Shown: one piece after another, positions 43,930-51,243 of the stretch
How the letters are laid out: each line of letters starts with the position of its first letter
How positions within the stretch are numbered: the first letter of the stretch is position 1
Source of the DNA: Candidatus Aminicenantota bacterium
GTDB lineage: Bacteria; Acidobacteriota; Aminicenantia; Aminicenantales; Aminicenantaceae
Direction of reading: 5' to 3'
Assembly (NCBI GenBank): GCA_011773465.1
Contig: WVXO01000025.1
Coordinates: 1,450-52,692 of the forward strand
Length of the DNA: 51,243 nt
Program-made: the position numbers and the translations under genes
The notes under the pieces: generated by a model
Seen by the model: only the letters and a program-made list of their open reading frames with translations
Database searches by the model: none
Told to the model about the DNA's origin: nothing

Positions 43930-45132
43930 TTAAAACCGCTGCATCAGACTGAAAACAGGCAGGTACATGGAAATAACGATTGCTCCAATCAAGCCCCCAA
44001 CCACAATAAGGAGAATGGGCTCCAATATGGAAAGAAGGGAGCCAACCGCAGCTTCAACCTCATCATCATAAAAATCGGCTAGCTTCCCTAGCATCCCATC
44101 TAGAGTTCCCGTGGCCTCACCCACGCTTACCATCTGGGTTACCATTAAGGGAAAATGGGCTTTTTCTCTAAAAGCATCTGTAAGATTCCCCCCCTCGGAG
44201 ACTACAGTTCGAGCCTTAATAATACGATCTTCTAAGATAACATTTCCCGCCGTAGTGGAGGTGATCTTGAGGCTCTCCAGCATGGGCACACCTCCGGAAA
44301 GGAGTGTGGCTAAGGTTCGTGTGATTCGAGACAAGGCAACCTTCTCCATCAAACCTCCAAAAAGCGGCATTTTTAGCGTTGCCTGATCAATGACTTTTCT
44401 TCCCCCTGGTGTTTTCTTAATATACCTGAAAAGAAAAACAGAGCCTATAAGCCCGGCAAAGATGAACAAAATATATTTCTGGACAAAATTACTGATGGTT
44501 AGAACTATAACTGTAAGGAGGGGCATATCTGCTCCAAGTTCGATAAAAATATTAGAAAACACTGGAACAACTTTCCACATCATGAAAATCGTTACTAGGA
44601 TAGAAAAAGCCAGGACTGCTAGGGGGTATGTCATTGCCTGCTTGACCTGGGCCCTTAGTTTGACAATATTTTCTAAATACTCGGCTAAACGCCGCAGCAT
44701 AACATCGAGCGAACCACTCTGCTCTCCTGAAGCCACAAGATTGCAGTAGAGGTCATCAAAGACCTTTGGCCATTTCCTTTTAGCCTCGTTCAGAGTGGAA
44801 CCAGCTTCCACATCTTTCCTGATAGTCTGAATTACCTCTTTAAAATAAGCGTTCTTTGTTTGATCGGCCAGCATGGTCAAGCTTTGAATCAATGGAAGAT
44901 CCGCGTCTACTAAAACAGAGATTTGCCTGCTGTAGACCGCTAATTCTTTGAGCTTGACTTTCTCTCTTTTAAGAAAGGGGATCTTTATCTCAACTCTCTT
45001 CTTTGAGACATCAAAAACAGTTATCTGTTCTCTTTTCAGGATTCTTGTCAAGTCTGCTATGGACTTAGCGACACGCTCTCCTTCGACGATATCTCCATAA
45101 CGATTTTTGCCTTTCCAGATAAAAATAGCCAT
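43930..45132 (-). CDS. pilC: Type IV pilus inner-membrane platform protein PilC
   Basis: 400 residues with two tandem T2SF domains. Domain 1: 'KLKELAVYSRQISVLVDADLPLIQSLTMLADQTKN', ending at a membrane helix near 165-190. Domain 2: 'MPLFGGLMEKVALSRITRTLATLLSGGVPMLESLKITS' and final helix 'SILEPILLIVVGGLIGAIVISMYLPVFSL' (EPxLIxxxGxxVGxIVxxMYLPIF). It couples the PilB/PilT motors to pilin assembly. AAGGAGG precedes the ATG; 13 nt after pilT. Confidence 0.95.
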   Translation of the reverse strand: MAIFIWKGKNRYGDIVEGERVAKSIADLTRILKREQITVFDVSKKRVEIKIPFLKREKVKLKELAVYSRQISVLVDADLPLIQSLTMLADQTKNAYFKEVIQTIRKDVEAGSTLNEAKRKWPKVFDDLYCNLVASGEQSGSLDVMLRRLAEYLENIVKLRAQVKQAMTYPLAVLAFSILVTIFMMWKVVPVFSNIFIELGADMPLLTVIVLTISNFVQKYILFIFAGLIGSVFLFRYIKKTPGGRKVIDQATLKMPLFGGLMEKVALSRITRTLATLLSGGVPMLESLKITSTTAGNVILEDRIIKARTVVSEGGNLTDAFREKAHFPLMVTQMVSVGEATGTLDGMLGKLADFYDDEVEAAVGSLLSILEPILLIVVGGLIGAIVISMYLPVFSLMQRF

Positions 45133-45145
45133 CTCGATCCTCCTT

Positions 45146-46264
45146 TTATTCTCTCATTTTAGCTGGAGAATAGGCTTCTGCGGCCACCTTGCTTACTCCT
45201 CCTCTCTCAATTATCTCTGTCAATTCCTCTGGTTTATAGGAGACTCTCATAGCGGTCTCAAGGGTAATCTGTCCTCTATTATAAAGGCTGGCCAAAGATT
45301 GGTTAAAGGTTAGCATCCCATATTTCTCTTGGCCCATCTGCATGGCGGAGTATATCTGGTGGATTTTATTTTCTCTTATGAGATTCCTGACCGCTGCATT
45401 AGGAATTAGAATCTCCATAGCCAGAACTCTGCCACCTCCGCCGGCCCGAGGCAAAAGGGCCTGAGTCAATACAGCTTCTAAGCACAAGGAAAGTGTGATT
45501 CTCACTTGAGCCTGGTACTGGGAGGGAAAAATATCGACAATCCTGGAAATCGTCTCAGCGGCTGAATTCGTATGAAGGGTAGAGAGAGTAAGATGCCCGG
45601 TTTCGGCCACGTGCAACGTAGCTTCCACGGTCGGTAAATCTCTCATCTCCCCTACAAAAACAACATCTGGATCTTCTCTCAAGACAGAACGAAGGGCGTT
45701 GGGATAGGACAGTGTGTCAGCATGGAGTTCCCTTTGATTGATCATGGATTTGCGAGGAGTGAAAAAATATTCGATAGGATCCTCTATGGTTACTATATGA
45801 ACGCCTCTTTCTGCATTGATATGGTCAATCATGCAGGCCAGAGTTGTTGATTTCCCACAGCCTGTTGGCCCTGTCACCAAGACTAATCCCCGGGGCAGAT
45901 AGCATAGCTGAGCAACTCTTGGAGGAATACCTAACTTAGGAAAGCTCCACATCTCGCTGAGAAATCTCCGAAAGGCTCCTGCAACTGATCCTCTCTGCAT
46001 GAAGACATTCGCCCTAAAGCGACCCACATCTTTTATGCCAAAGGAGAAATCAAGCTCCAGTTTCTCTTCAAACGTTTTCTTCTGCTTATCTGTTAGCAAA
46101 CTGTAGATAAGATTCTTGGTTTCAACTGCAGTTAGAGGTGGATGATCGAGTGAGATCAGTCTGCCGTGGACTCTGATCCTTGGTGGGATGCTTGTTGTTA
46201 TGTGTAAATCACTGGCATCCCTATCGCAGGCAATCTTAAGCATTTCCTGGATTGTTTTTGTCAT
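45146..46264 (-). CDS. pilT: Pilus retraction ATPase PilT
   Basis: Hexameric ATPase that depolymerises the pilus (twitching, DNA uptake). 372 residues: 'DASDLHITTSIPPRIRVHGRL', Walker A GPTGCGKST, Asp box 'VTIEDPIEYFF', Walker B region 'DPDVVFVGEMRDLPTVEATLHVAETGHLTLSTLHTN' (pieces: VGEMRD, AETGHL, STLHTN). The AIRNLIRE retraction motif appears as AVRNLIRE. GGGGAGA stands 6 nt before the ATG; overlaps the pilB end by 29 nt. Confidence 0.95.
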   Translation of the reverse strand: MTKTIQEMLKIACDRDASDLHITTSIPPRIRVHGRLISLDHPPLTAVETKNLIYSLLTDKQKKTFEEKLELDFSFGIKDVGRFRANVFMQRGSVAGAFRRFLSEMWSFPKLGIPPRVAQLCYLPRGLVLVTGPTGCGKSTTLACMIDHINAERGVHIVTIEDPIEYFFTPRKSMINQRELHADTLSYPNALRSVLREDPDVVFVGEMRDLPTVEATLHVAETGHLTLSTLHTNSAAETISRIVDIFPSQYQAQVRITLSLCLEAVLTQALLPRAGGGGRVLAMEILIPNAAVRNLIRENKIHQIYSAMQMGQEKYGMLTFNQSLASLYNRGQITLETAMRVSYKPEELTEIIERGGVSKVAAEAYSPAKMRE

Positions 46265-48002
46265 TTTGTATCTCCCCGTCTCTTACGGTTTCTCTTAAAA
46301 CTTCCTCTACGGAGGTTATGCCTTCCTTTATCTTAATCAACCCGCTTTGACGCAATGTAATCATTCCACGCTCCATTGCAAGCATTTTTATTTCCCTGGG
46401 CTGTCCCTTTCTTAAAATAACCTCTCTTATAGCGTCATTTATTTCCATGACTTCAAAAAGCCCGGTCCTTCCTCTATAGCCTGTGTCATTACAAGCAGCA
46501 CAGCCCTTAGTTTTAAAGACGGTGACTTTCTTGGCCTCTTCTGGAGAAAAGCCGATATCAACAAGGGCTTCAGGAGCAATTTCTTGTTCCTCACGGCATT
46601 TTTTGCACAGACGTCTTACGAGCCTTTGGGCTACGATTAGAGCGAGAGAATCTGAGATCAAAAAGGGCTCGATATCCATGTTCACCAGCCTGACAATCGT
46701 GCTTGCTGCATCATTGGTATGAACCGTGGAAAAGACCAGGTGGCCAGTTAGTGCGGCTTTAATAGCTATATCAACAGTTTCATAATCCCTCATCTCACCG
46801 ACAAGCATGATATCGGGGTCCTGTCTTAGGAAAGATCTTAGAGATGAGGCAAAATTTAGGCCAATCTCTTCCTTTATATTAACCTGGTTTATCCCAGGCA
46901 TATAAAATTCTACAGGATCTTCAGCCGTCATGATGTTCTTTTCCTGGGCGTTTAAATTGGAAATAGCGGAATACAAAGTATTTGTTTTCCCGCTTCCTGT
47001 AGGCCCAGTGACCAGAATAATTCCCCAGGGTCTGACGATAGCTTTCTTAAAAACTTCAAGAGACTGCTGCTCAAAGCCTAATTTTGTAAGGTCTAACTTC
47101 AACATCTCGCGGTCAAGAATACGGGAAACGATCTTCTCCCCAAAAATCGTTGGTATGGCAGAGACTCTCATATCAACTTCTTTGCGATTGTTCTCCCCCC
47201 ATTTAACTCTCATTTTTATCCGCCCGTCCTGAGGCAACCTCTTTTCTGCTATATCCATGGTAGAGAGGATTTTCACCCTTGAGATCACCGGATTTTTGAA
47301 CTTCATGGCAAGATCCATCATTTCATGAAGAACGCCGTCAATGCGGTATCTCACTCGGAAAGAGCGCTCATACGGCTCAAAATGGACATCACTAGCTCCT
47401 TTTCTTATGGCGTCCATAAATATCGTATTCACAAGGGTGATAACAGGAGCTTCTTCTGTGGAGTGAACCAGTTCTTCCATATTATACTCTTCCCCTTCTT
47501 CCTCTATGACATCGACTGCTCCCGTACTATCAGCATGCTCGATTTCTTCGATTATTTCTTTAACACGTATGGAATCAGAAGCTCCGTAATATTTATTAAT
47601 GGCATCATTAATCCCCGACTCAGAGGCGATAACAGGCTGGATGCTCAGACTCGTGCGAAACCTGACATTTTCGATGACGTCCAAATCTGTTGGATCGACC
47701 ATAGCCATCGTCAAAAAAGACCGGATCCTATGAATAGGCATAATCATGTGCTTTTTGGCGATGTCTACGGGGATGAGATTGATAACGTCGGGGTAGACCT
47801 CGAATTGACTGAGGTCAATATAAGGATAGCCCAGCTGGCGGCTTAGTGCCTGGGCCATTTCTTCTTCTGAAATATGACCCAAGGTTACCAGAGCACTTCC
47901 GATAGAAACTTTATTCTTCTTCTCATAATCAAGAGCAGCCTTCAGTTGATCTGAATTTATGAGTTTTTCCCGCAGTAGAAGTTCGCCAAGATTCGAGCCC
48001 AT
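46236..48002 (-). CDS. pilB: Pilus assembly ATPase PilB
   Basis: Powers pilus extension. 588 residues: N-terminal GspE/MshEN domain ('LGELLLREKLINSDQLKAALDYEKKNKVSIGSALVTLG', 'YPYIDLSQFEV'), N2 'ASDVHFEPYERSFRVRYRIDGVLHEM', Walker A GPTGSGKTNTLY, 'EDPVEFYMPGINQVNI', 'FLRQDPDIMLVGEMRDYETVDIAIKAALTGHLVFSTVHTND', and the four zinc cysteines 'CKKC...CAAC'. MshEN domains can bind c-di-GMP, so control by that messenger is possible. First gene of the pilBTC-pilSR run; AAGGAG lies before its ATG, with a weak TTTACA-N17-CATTTT promoter candidate upstream. Confidence 0.95.
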   Translation of the reverse strand: MGSNLGELLLREKLINSDQLKAALDYEKKNKVSIGSALVTLGHISEEEMAQALSRQLGYPYIDLSQFEVYPDVINLIPVDIAKKHMIMPIHRIRSFLTMAMVDPTDLDVIENVRFRTSLSIQPVIASESGINDAINKYYGASDSIRVKEIIEEIEHADSTGAVDVIEEEGEEYNMEELVHSTEEAPVITLVNTIFMDAIRKGASDVHFEPYERSFRVRYRIDGVLHEMMDLAMKFKNPVISRVKILSTMDIAEKRLPQDGRIKMRVKWGENNRKEVDMRVSAIPTIFGEKIVSRILDREMLKLDLTKLGFEQQSLEVFKKAIVRPWGIILVTGPTGSGKTNTLYSAISNLNAQEKNIMTAEDPVEFYMPGINQVNIKEEIGLNFASSLRSFLRQDPDIMLVGEMRDYETVDIAIKAALTGHLVFSTVHTNDAASTIVRLVNMDIEPFLISDSLALIVAQRLVRRLCKKCREEQEIAPEALVDIGFSPEEAKKVTVFKTKGCAACNDTGYRGRTGLFEVMEINDAIREVILRKGQPREIKMLAMERGMITLRQSGLIKIKEGITSVEEVLRETVRDGEIQNDKNNPGNA

Positions 48003-48485
48003 TTTTGCTCCTTAAGAAGTTCCTCTAAAATGAACAATTTGACAATATTTGTAAACTTTTTTCACGCCTGTCCTTCCTAAATCACCTCTCAAAGAATTCT
48101 TAGGTAATAGACGGCAACTGCAAGTCATTTTTCTCTTCTTCCCAAAAACAGTTACTCCAATTAGAGTCCAAAGGTCAGCCATAGCAAACTCATATGGTTG
48201 CAGAGAACTCTCATACTGTCAATCATCAGTAGAGGGGATATGAAAGGTGAATTTTACATTCATTCCCTCACCTGAAAAGGCTAAAGGTTTCATCGCAGTC
48301 GGGGATGCAAACGAGCCAAGAATCATCCTATGGATTAGGAGATGTTCAGAGATGGGGGCAGCCCCGTCTTCGCCGTTTATGCCCAGCTTTTCAGAATCCA
48401 GATCTCATTTACTACCATACAAACAAATATACCTGATTCACACCTATTCGGTTTTCCTCTCTTAAAAAACGGCAAAGAAGATACA
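48003..48485. other. Intergenic region, 483 bp, no convincing gene
   Basis: Contains the pilB ribosome site and a weak promoter candidate at its left end. The 72-codon frame at 48247-48465 has no ribosome site and unconvincing composition. A stretch at about 48275-48330 (AAAAGGCTAAAGG ... GGGGATGCAAACGAGCC) faintly resembles a c-di-GMP (GEMM) riboswitch but lacks its GAAA loop and pairing. Otherwise nothing seen. Confidence 0.5.
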
Positions 48486-49085
48486 CTAAAATCTATATTT
48501 TAATCCGCCCATAAAAATAGGACCTTCAAGCTCTAAAATACCTGTGGCCCCCGAAAATGTACTGAGCTCAAAGTTTAAGCCCGCGTTCCTGCTGATCCAG
48601 AAGATGCTTCCAAAGGTAAATTGAAAATAAGAATAATTTCCCGCTTCAATCGTCTCACCACTCCAAATGTCTTCTGTCTCACTATAATGGACATAATTAT
48701 ACCTTCCCACAAAATACGGCTCAAAGAAATCCATCTTGTAACTAAGAACTGGCCCTGTATAGACGTACATTCCATTTACCGTCGCCCCCAAACCGAAAAG
48801 AGCTGCAGAGGAGAAATCGTTTTCCATAGTGTTTCTAAAGGAGTATTTTCCAAAGAGGCCCAAGGTGAGAAGTTCAATCTGCAATCCTATATCTAAATTT
48901 GATGTCATTCCATAAGCAAGTTTAAGGCCGCCCCAACTCTTTACTTCGCCTAAACCTCGTGCTCCCTCCAGTCCGATTTTTCCTTTTCCTAAAGATCTCC
49001 CAGTAAAATTGCTGGAGAAAGGCGCTACACAGCCTGAAAGCACCAAAAGAGAGAAAAAAAGAAACAAAGCTATTAATTTTTTCAT
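48486..49085 (-). CDS. Small putative outer-membrane lipoprotein
   Basis: 199 residues. Signal peptide with clear lipobox: MKKLIALFLFFSLLVLSGC, lipidation at Cys19. The mature part has alternating hydrophobic and aromatic strands ('GGLKLAYGMTSNLDIGLQIELLTLGLFGKYSF', 'YVYTGPVLSYKMDFFEPYFVGRYNYVHYSE', ending in 'GPIFMGGLKYRF') with a terminal Phe, suggesting a small beta-barrel. No family recognised. It has its own ribosome site; the 49128 gene, 42 nt upstream, may be in the same operon. Confidence 0.75.
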   Translation of the reverse strand: MKKLIALFLFFSLLVLSGCVAPFSSNFTGRSLGKGKIGLEGARGLGEVKSWGGLKLAYGMTSNLDIGLQIELLTLGLFGKYSFRNTMENDFSSAALFGLGATVNGMYVYTGPVLSYKMDFFEPYFVGRYNYVHYSETEDIWSGETIEAGNYSYFQFTFGSIFWISRNAGLNFELSTFSGATGILELEGPIFMGGLKYRF

Positions 49086-49127
49086 TTTGCGCCTCCTAAA
49101 TCATTCCAGAGTCGAGTCCTAGATATA

Positions 49128-49664
49128 TCATTTATAATCAGGAATTCGAGCTTTTTTGCGTAATTTGTCCATAGCCTCTTTTATTTTTAAATCTGACATC
49201 CCTTCAATCTGGATTCTTTTATCTGTACCTGTCTCTGCACCAGCTAATCCTCCACAAACTACTCCTATGATTGAGCCAAAGAATAGTCCACGTAAAATAG
49301 TTTTTTTATCAGCTGCCATACTTGATAAAATGATAGGTGCAGGTTTCCCAACTAGAGTACCAACTATTGCTCCGATACCTCCCCCAGCTAAAGCTCCAAA
49401 TGTAGCTCCCGCCAAGGCTTGTGATTTCTTTACAATTGTAATAGCTACGATATCCTTAATATCAACGGATACATCAGCTCCTGTTTCTGAATCTAACAAT
49501 AAAAGAGTATTCTGCTTAACTGCGATGAGTTCACCTGTTAGTTGCCTGCCATCCTTTTGCTGGACTTCGAGCTCTGCGCCTCGCTTTTTTGCATACAAAT
49601 TTCCTGAAAGTGCCAATAAAAAGAAGACAAGAAACAAAGATAAGAATATTTTGCCTTTTTTCAT
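49128..49664 (-). CDS. Secreted protein with glycine-zipper segments
   Basis: 178 residues. Signal peptide MKKGKIFLSLFLVFFLLALSGNLYA; an Sm-like/beta stretch 'LEVQQKDGRQLTGELIAVKQNTLLLLDSETGADVSVDIKDIVAITIVKK' (pattern of small strands that respond to 'G..LtGeLiaV...sLll'); then two glycine-rich hydrophobic hairpins 'ATFGALAGGGIGAIVGTLVG' and 'GLFFGSIIGVVCGGLAGAE', as in glycine-zipper envelope proteins. A charged C-terminus follows. Function unknown. GAGGAGG precedes the ATG. Likely co-transcribed with the lipoprotein gene downstream. Confidence 0.75.
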   Translation of the reverse strand: MKKGKIFLSLFLVFFLLALSGNLYAKKRGAELEVQQKDGRQLTGELIAVKQNTLLLLDSETGADVSVDIKDIVAITIVKKSQALAGATFGALAGGGIGAIVGTLVGKPAPIILSSMAADKKTILRGLFFGSIIGVVCGGLAGAETGTDKRIQIEGMSDLKIKEAMDKLRKKARIPDYK

Positions 49665-50029
49665 CTTAAGCCTCCTCTGCTAATATAAGCTTCCGTAAGT
49701 GGAAAGTTGTTAAGAAGTCGTTAAAGACTTGTAAAAATTTTGTTAAAATTGCTGCCCTTTTGTACGGCAAAATATAAATGTTTTATTGATTATGAGTTTG
49801 GGCTTCCCGAAAATAAAATCCGACTTCTCCTGAAGACGGACCGAATTTTAAACATAGATTGTTAGATCGCCCGTTTTTTATTATTTCTCTGATTTCTTGG
49901 TAGTCAATAACTCAGAATTTGCAAGTTAACATAATCCCATATTCCCCATATTAAACGCAAAAATCGCTTAACTAATTCACCCTAAATTGTTATTATATAA
50001 CAAGATAGAGGGTAATAAGGGCGCAAAAA
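49665..50029. other. Intergenic region before the transposase, with AT-rich palindrome
   Basis: No gene seen in these 365 bp. It must hold the left end of the insertion sequence, but I cannot fix the terminal repeat because the right end lies outside the window. TTGTTA-TTATA-TAACAA at 49987-50003 is an inverted repeat 27 nt before the transposase ATG and may be part of its promoter or operator. Confidence 0.45.
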
Positions 50030-51243
50030 ATGAAACTCACAACGGGTGAAAGACTAAACATTCGTTTTAACGGAAAAATCAAGCTTGAATTTCATGGCGC
50101 AAGATTGACATCTGATGGTGGTCTTCTTGCCTACCGGGAGCTTGATGAGGCATTGGGATTATTTAATTCAGTTTCTGATGTTATAAGCAATAAACGGACA
50201 GGGCGCAATATTCAGAATGATATGACCAACCTGCTGCGCCAGTCTGTATACAGTCGGCTGGCAGGATATGAAGATGTCAATGATGCTCATCGTTTATCAG
50301 TAGATCCTGTCATGAGAGCAGTGACAGGAAAGAAGAAGAGAAAGAATGCTGCTAGTATCAATACAATCGGGCGTTTCGAGACAGAGATTCTTCCCCTGAA
50401 GAAAAACCTTACGGGTTTGTCTGAAATTAACGGAAGCTGGGTTCAAAAAGCGATGGAGAAAACACCCCATCATCGAATCATTTTGGATATGGACAGTTCA
50501 GAGAGTCCGGTACATGGAGAGCAGGAAGGTTCTGCATACAACGGTCATTTCAGATGCAATTGCTATCATCCTCTGTTTTGTTTTAACCAGTATGGCGACT
50601 GTGAGGGAGCGATGCTTCGTCCAGGCAACGTCCATAGCGCTGACCGATGGAAAGAGCTGCTGGAACCGATCGTTCAACGGTATGAAAACAAGAAAGTCAA
50701 AAAGTACTTTCGTGGCGATGCTGCATTTTCTAAGCCTAAGATCTATGAATACCTTGAAGAGAGAGGGCTCTTGTATGCTATCCGCCTTCCAGCGAATGAT
50801 CTCTTGTATGATGAGATAAAAAATCTTCTGACTCGCCCTGTAGGCCGTCCTTCGAAAAAACCGGTTGTGTTGTTTCATGATTTCAAGTACCGGGCTGCAA
50901 GTTGGAAAAAGCTGCGTCGTGTGGTGGCGAAAGTTGAGTGGCACAGTGGAGATTTATTCCCGAGAGTAGGTTTTATCGTAACCAATATGAGTGCCAAAAC
51001 AGTGAGTGTCGTACGTTTCTACAATGGGCGTGGCATTGCTGAACAGTGGATTAAGGAAGGCAAGTATGCTCTCAACTGGACACGATTATCGTGTAAGCAT
51101 TTCCTCTCGAATCAGGTGAGGTTAGGTTTGTTTGTCCTGGCATACAATCTGGGCAACTTTCTGCGGCGCCTGGTGCTTCCGGGTAAAGTCAAGCACTGGT
51201 CGCTTCGGACTCTGCTTGTGAAACTTATAAAGATCGGGGCCAA
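50030..51243 (+). mobile_element. IS1380-family transposase, 3' end cut by window edge
   Basis: Frame from ATG 50030 runs off the window after 404 codons: MKLTTGERLNIRFNGKIKLEFHGARLTSDGGLLAYRELD... . The DDE catalytic pieces are visible: 'IILDMDSSESPVHGEQEGSAYNGHFRCNCYHPLFCF' (first Asp in LDMDSS), 'KKYFRGDAAFSKPKIYEYLEERG' (second Asp in FRGDAAF), and the late Glu region 'YNGRGIAEQWIKEGKYALNWTRLSC'. These are IS1380/IS4-like hallmarks ('LTSDGGLL', 'RGDxxF', 'YN.RG.AE..IKE.K'). The frame shows no stop, so the copy could be intact. Full length in the family is about 430-470 residues. Confidence 0.88.

Noticed and set aside
48275-48340. c-di-GMP (GEMM) riboswitch-like string near a pilus locus
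   Set aside because: Has GGC...GGGGATGCAAA..GCC spacing but no GAAA tetraloop or stem pairing, and no plus-strand gene follows. A covariance search with the Rfam GEMM models would settle it.
48247-48465. 72-codon frame between pilB and the lipoprotein gene
   Set aside because: No ribosome site or promoter; composition unlike neighbouring genes.

Overview
This 51.2 kb window looks like ordinary chromosome from a Gram-negative (diderm) bacterium of moderate GC. Lipid A genes (lpxK, an lpxL-type acyltransferase), lptE, gmhA, type IV pilus genes, a B12-dependent mutase and a secreted 'SLVELAKKEKERR...VVTNADL' protein together suggest the Acidobacteriota / Candidatus Aminicenantes area. That placement is inference from gene content; no marker tree was possible.

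Layout. 1-5.5 kb: recJ (minus, cut by the window edge), then a tightly coupled ftsY-ribD-ribE-ribBA operon. 5.5-12.1 kb: minus-strand murJ-dtd and leuS-lptE-holA, with rpsT on the plus strand overlapping the end of holA. 12.4-15.1 kb: an ABC importer of the BtuCDF/FecCD type. 15.1-17.1 kb: two copies of a roughly 0.3 kb MITE-like element around an unknown membrane protein gene, then small DUF948 and YtxH proteins. 17.2-22.9 kb: enolase, methylmalonyl-CoA mutase large subunit, a probable unannotated 46-codon gene, and comEC. 23.3-28.1 kb: secreted proteins, including a 1042-residue Asp-box/VPS10-type protein. 28.5-32.2 kb: lpxK, lpxL, rph, uxs. 32.4-38.1 kb: flotillin, an aspartate aminotransferase fused to an HPr-kinase/PEPCK-like domain, and a divergent PEP carboxykinase. 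38.1-39.4 kb: gmhA and plsC (minus). 39.7-48.0 kb: a minus-strand type IV pilus locus (two pilins, pilR, pilS, pilC, pilT, pilB) with a clear sigma-54 promoter and upstream sites before the main pilin. 48.5-51.2 kb: two small secreted proteins and a truncated IS1380-type transposase.

How parts work together. PilS/PilR very probably drive pilin transcription through the sigma-54 promoter at 40993-41008. The aminotransferase fusion and the PEPCK-like protein could connect aspartate to oxaloacetate to PEP, and enolase lies in the same gluconeogenic direction, although not in the same operon. The B12-type importer would fit the B12-dependent mutase 3.5 kb away.

Most notable signals: (1) several promoters whose -10 box ends only 6-9 nt before the start codon, suggesting leaderless mRNAs; (2) a promoter-backed, leaderless 46-codon ORF before comEC; (3) the aminotransferase / P-loop fusion beside a divergent PEPCK; (4) two families of non-coding terminal-inverted-repeat elements and a cluster of GGGGTCAGGCCTTG repeats; (5) LeuRS and LpxK with substitutions in signature motifs. 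I saw no CRISPR array, tRNA, rRNA or defence island.
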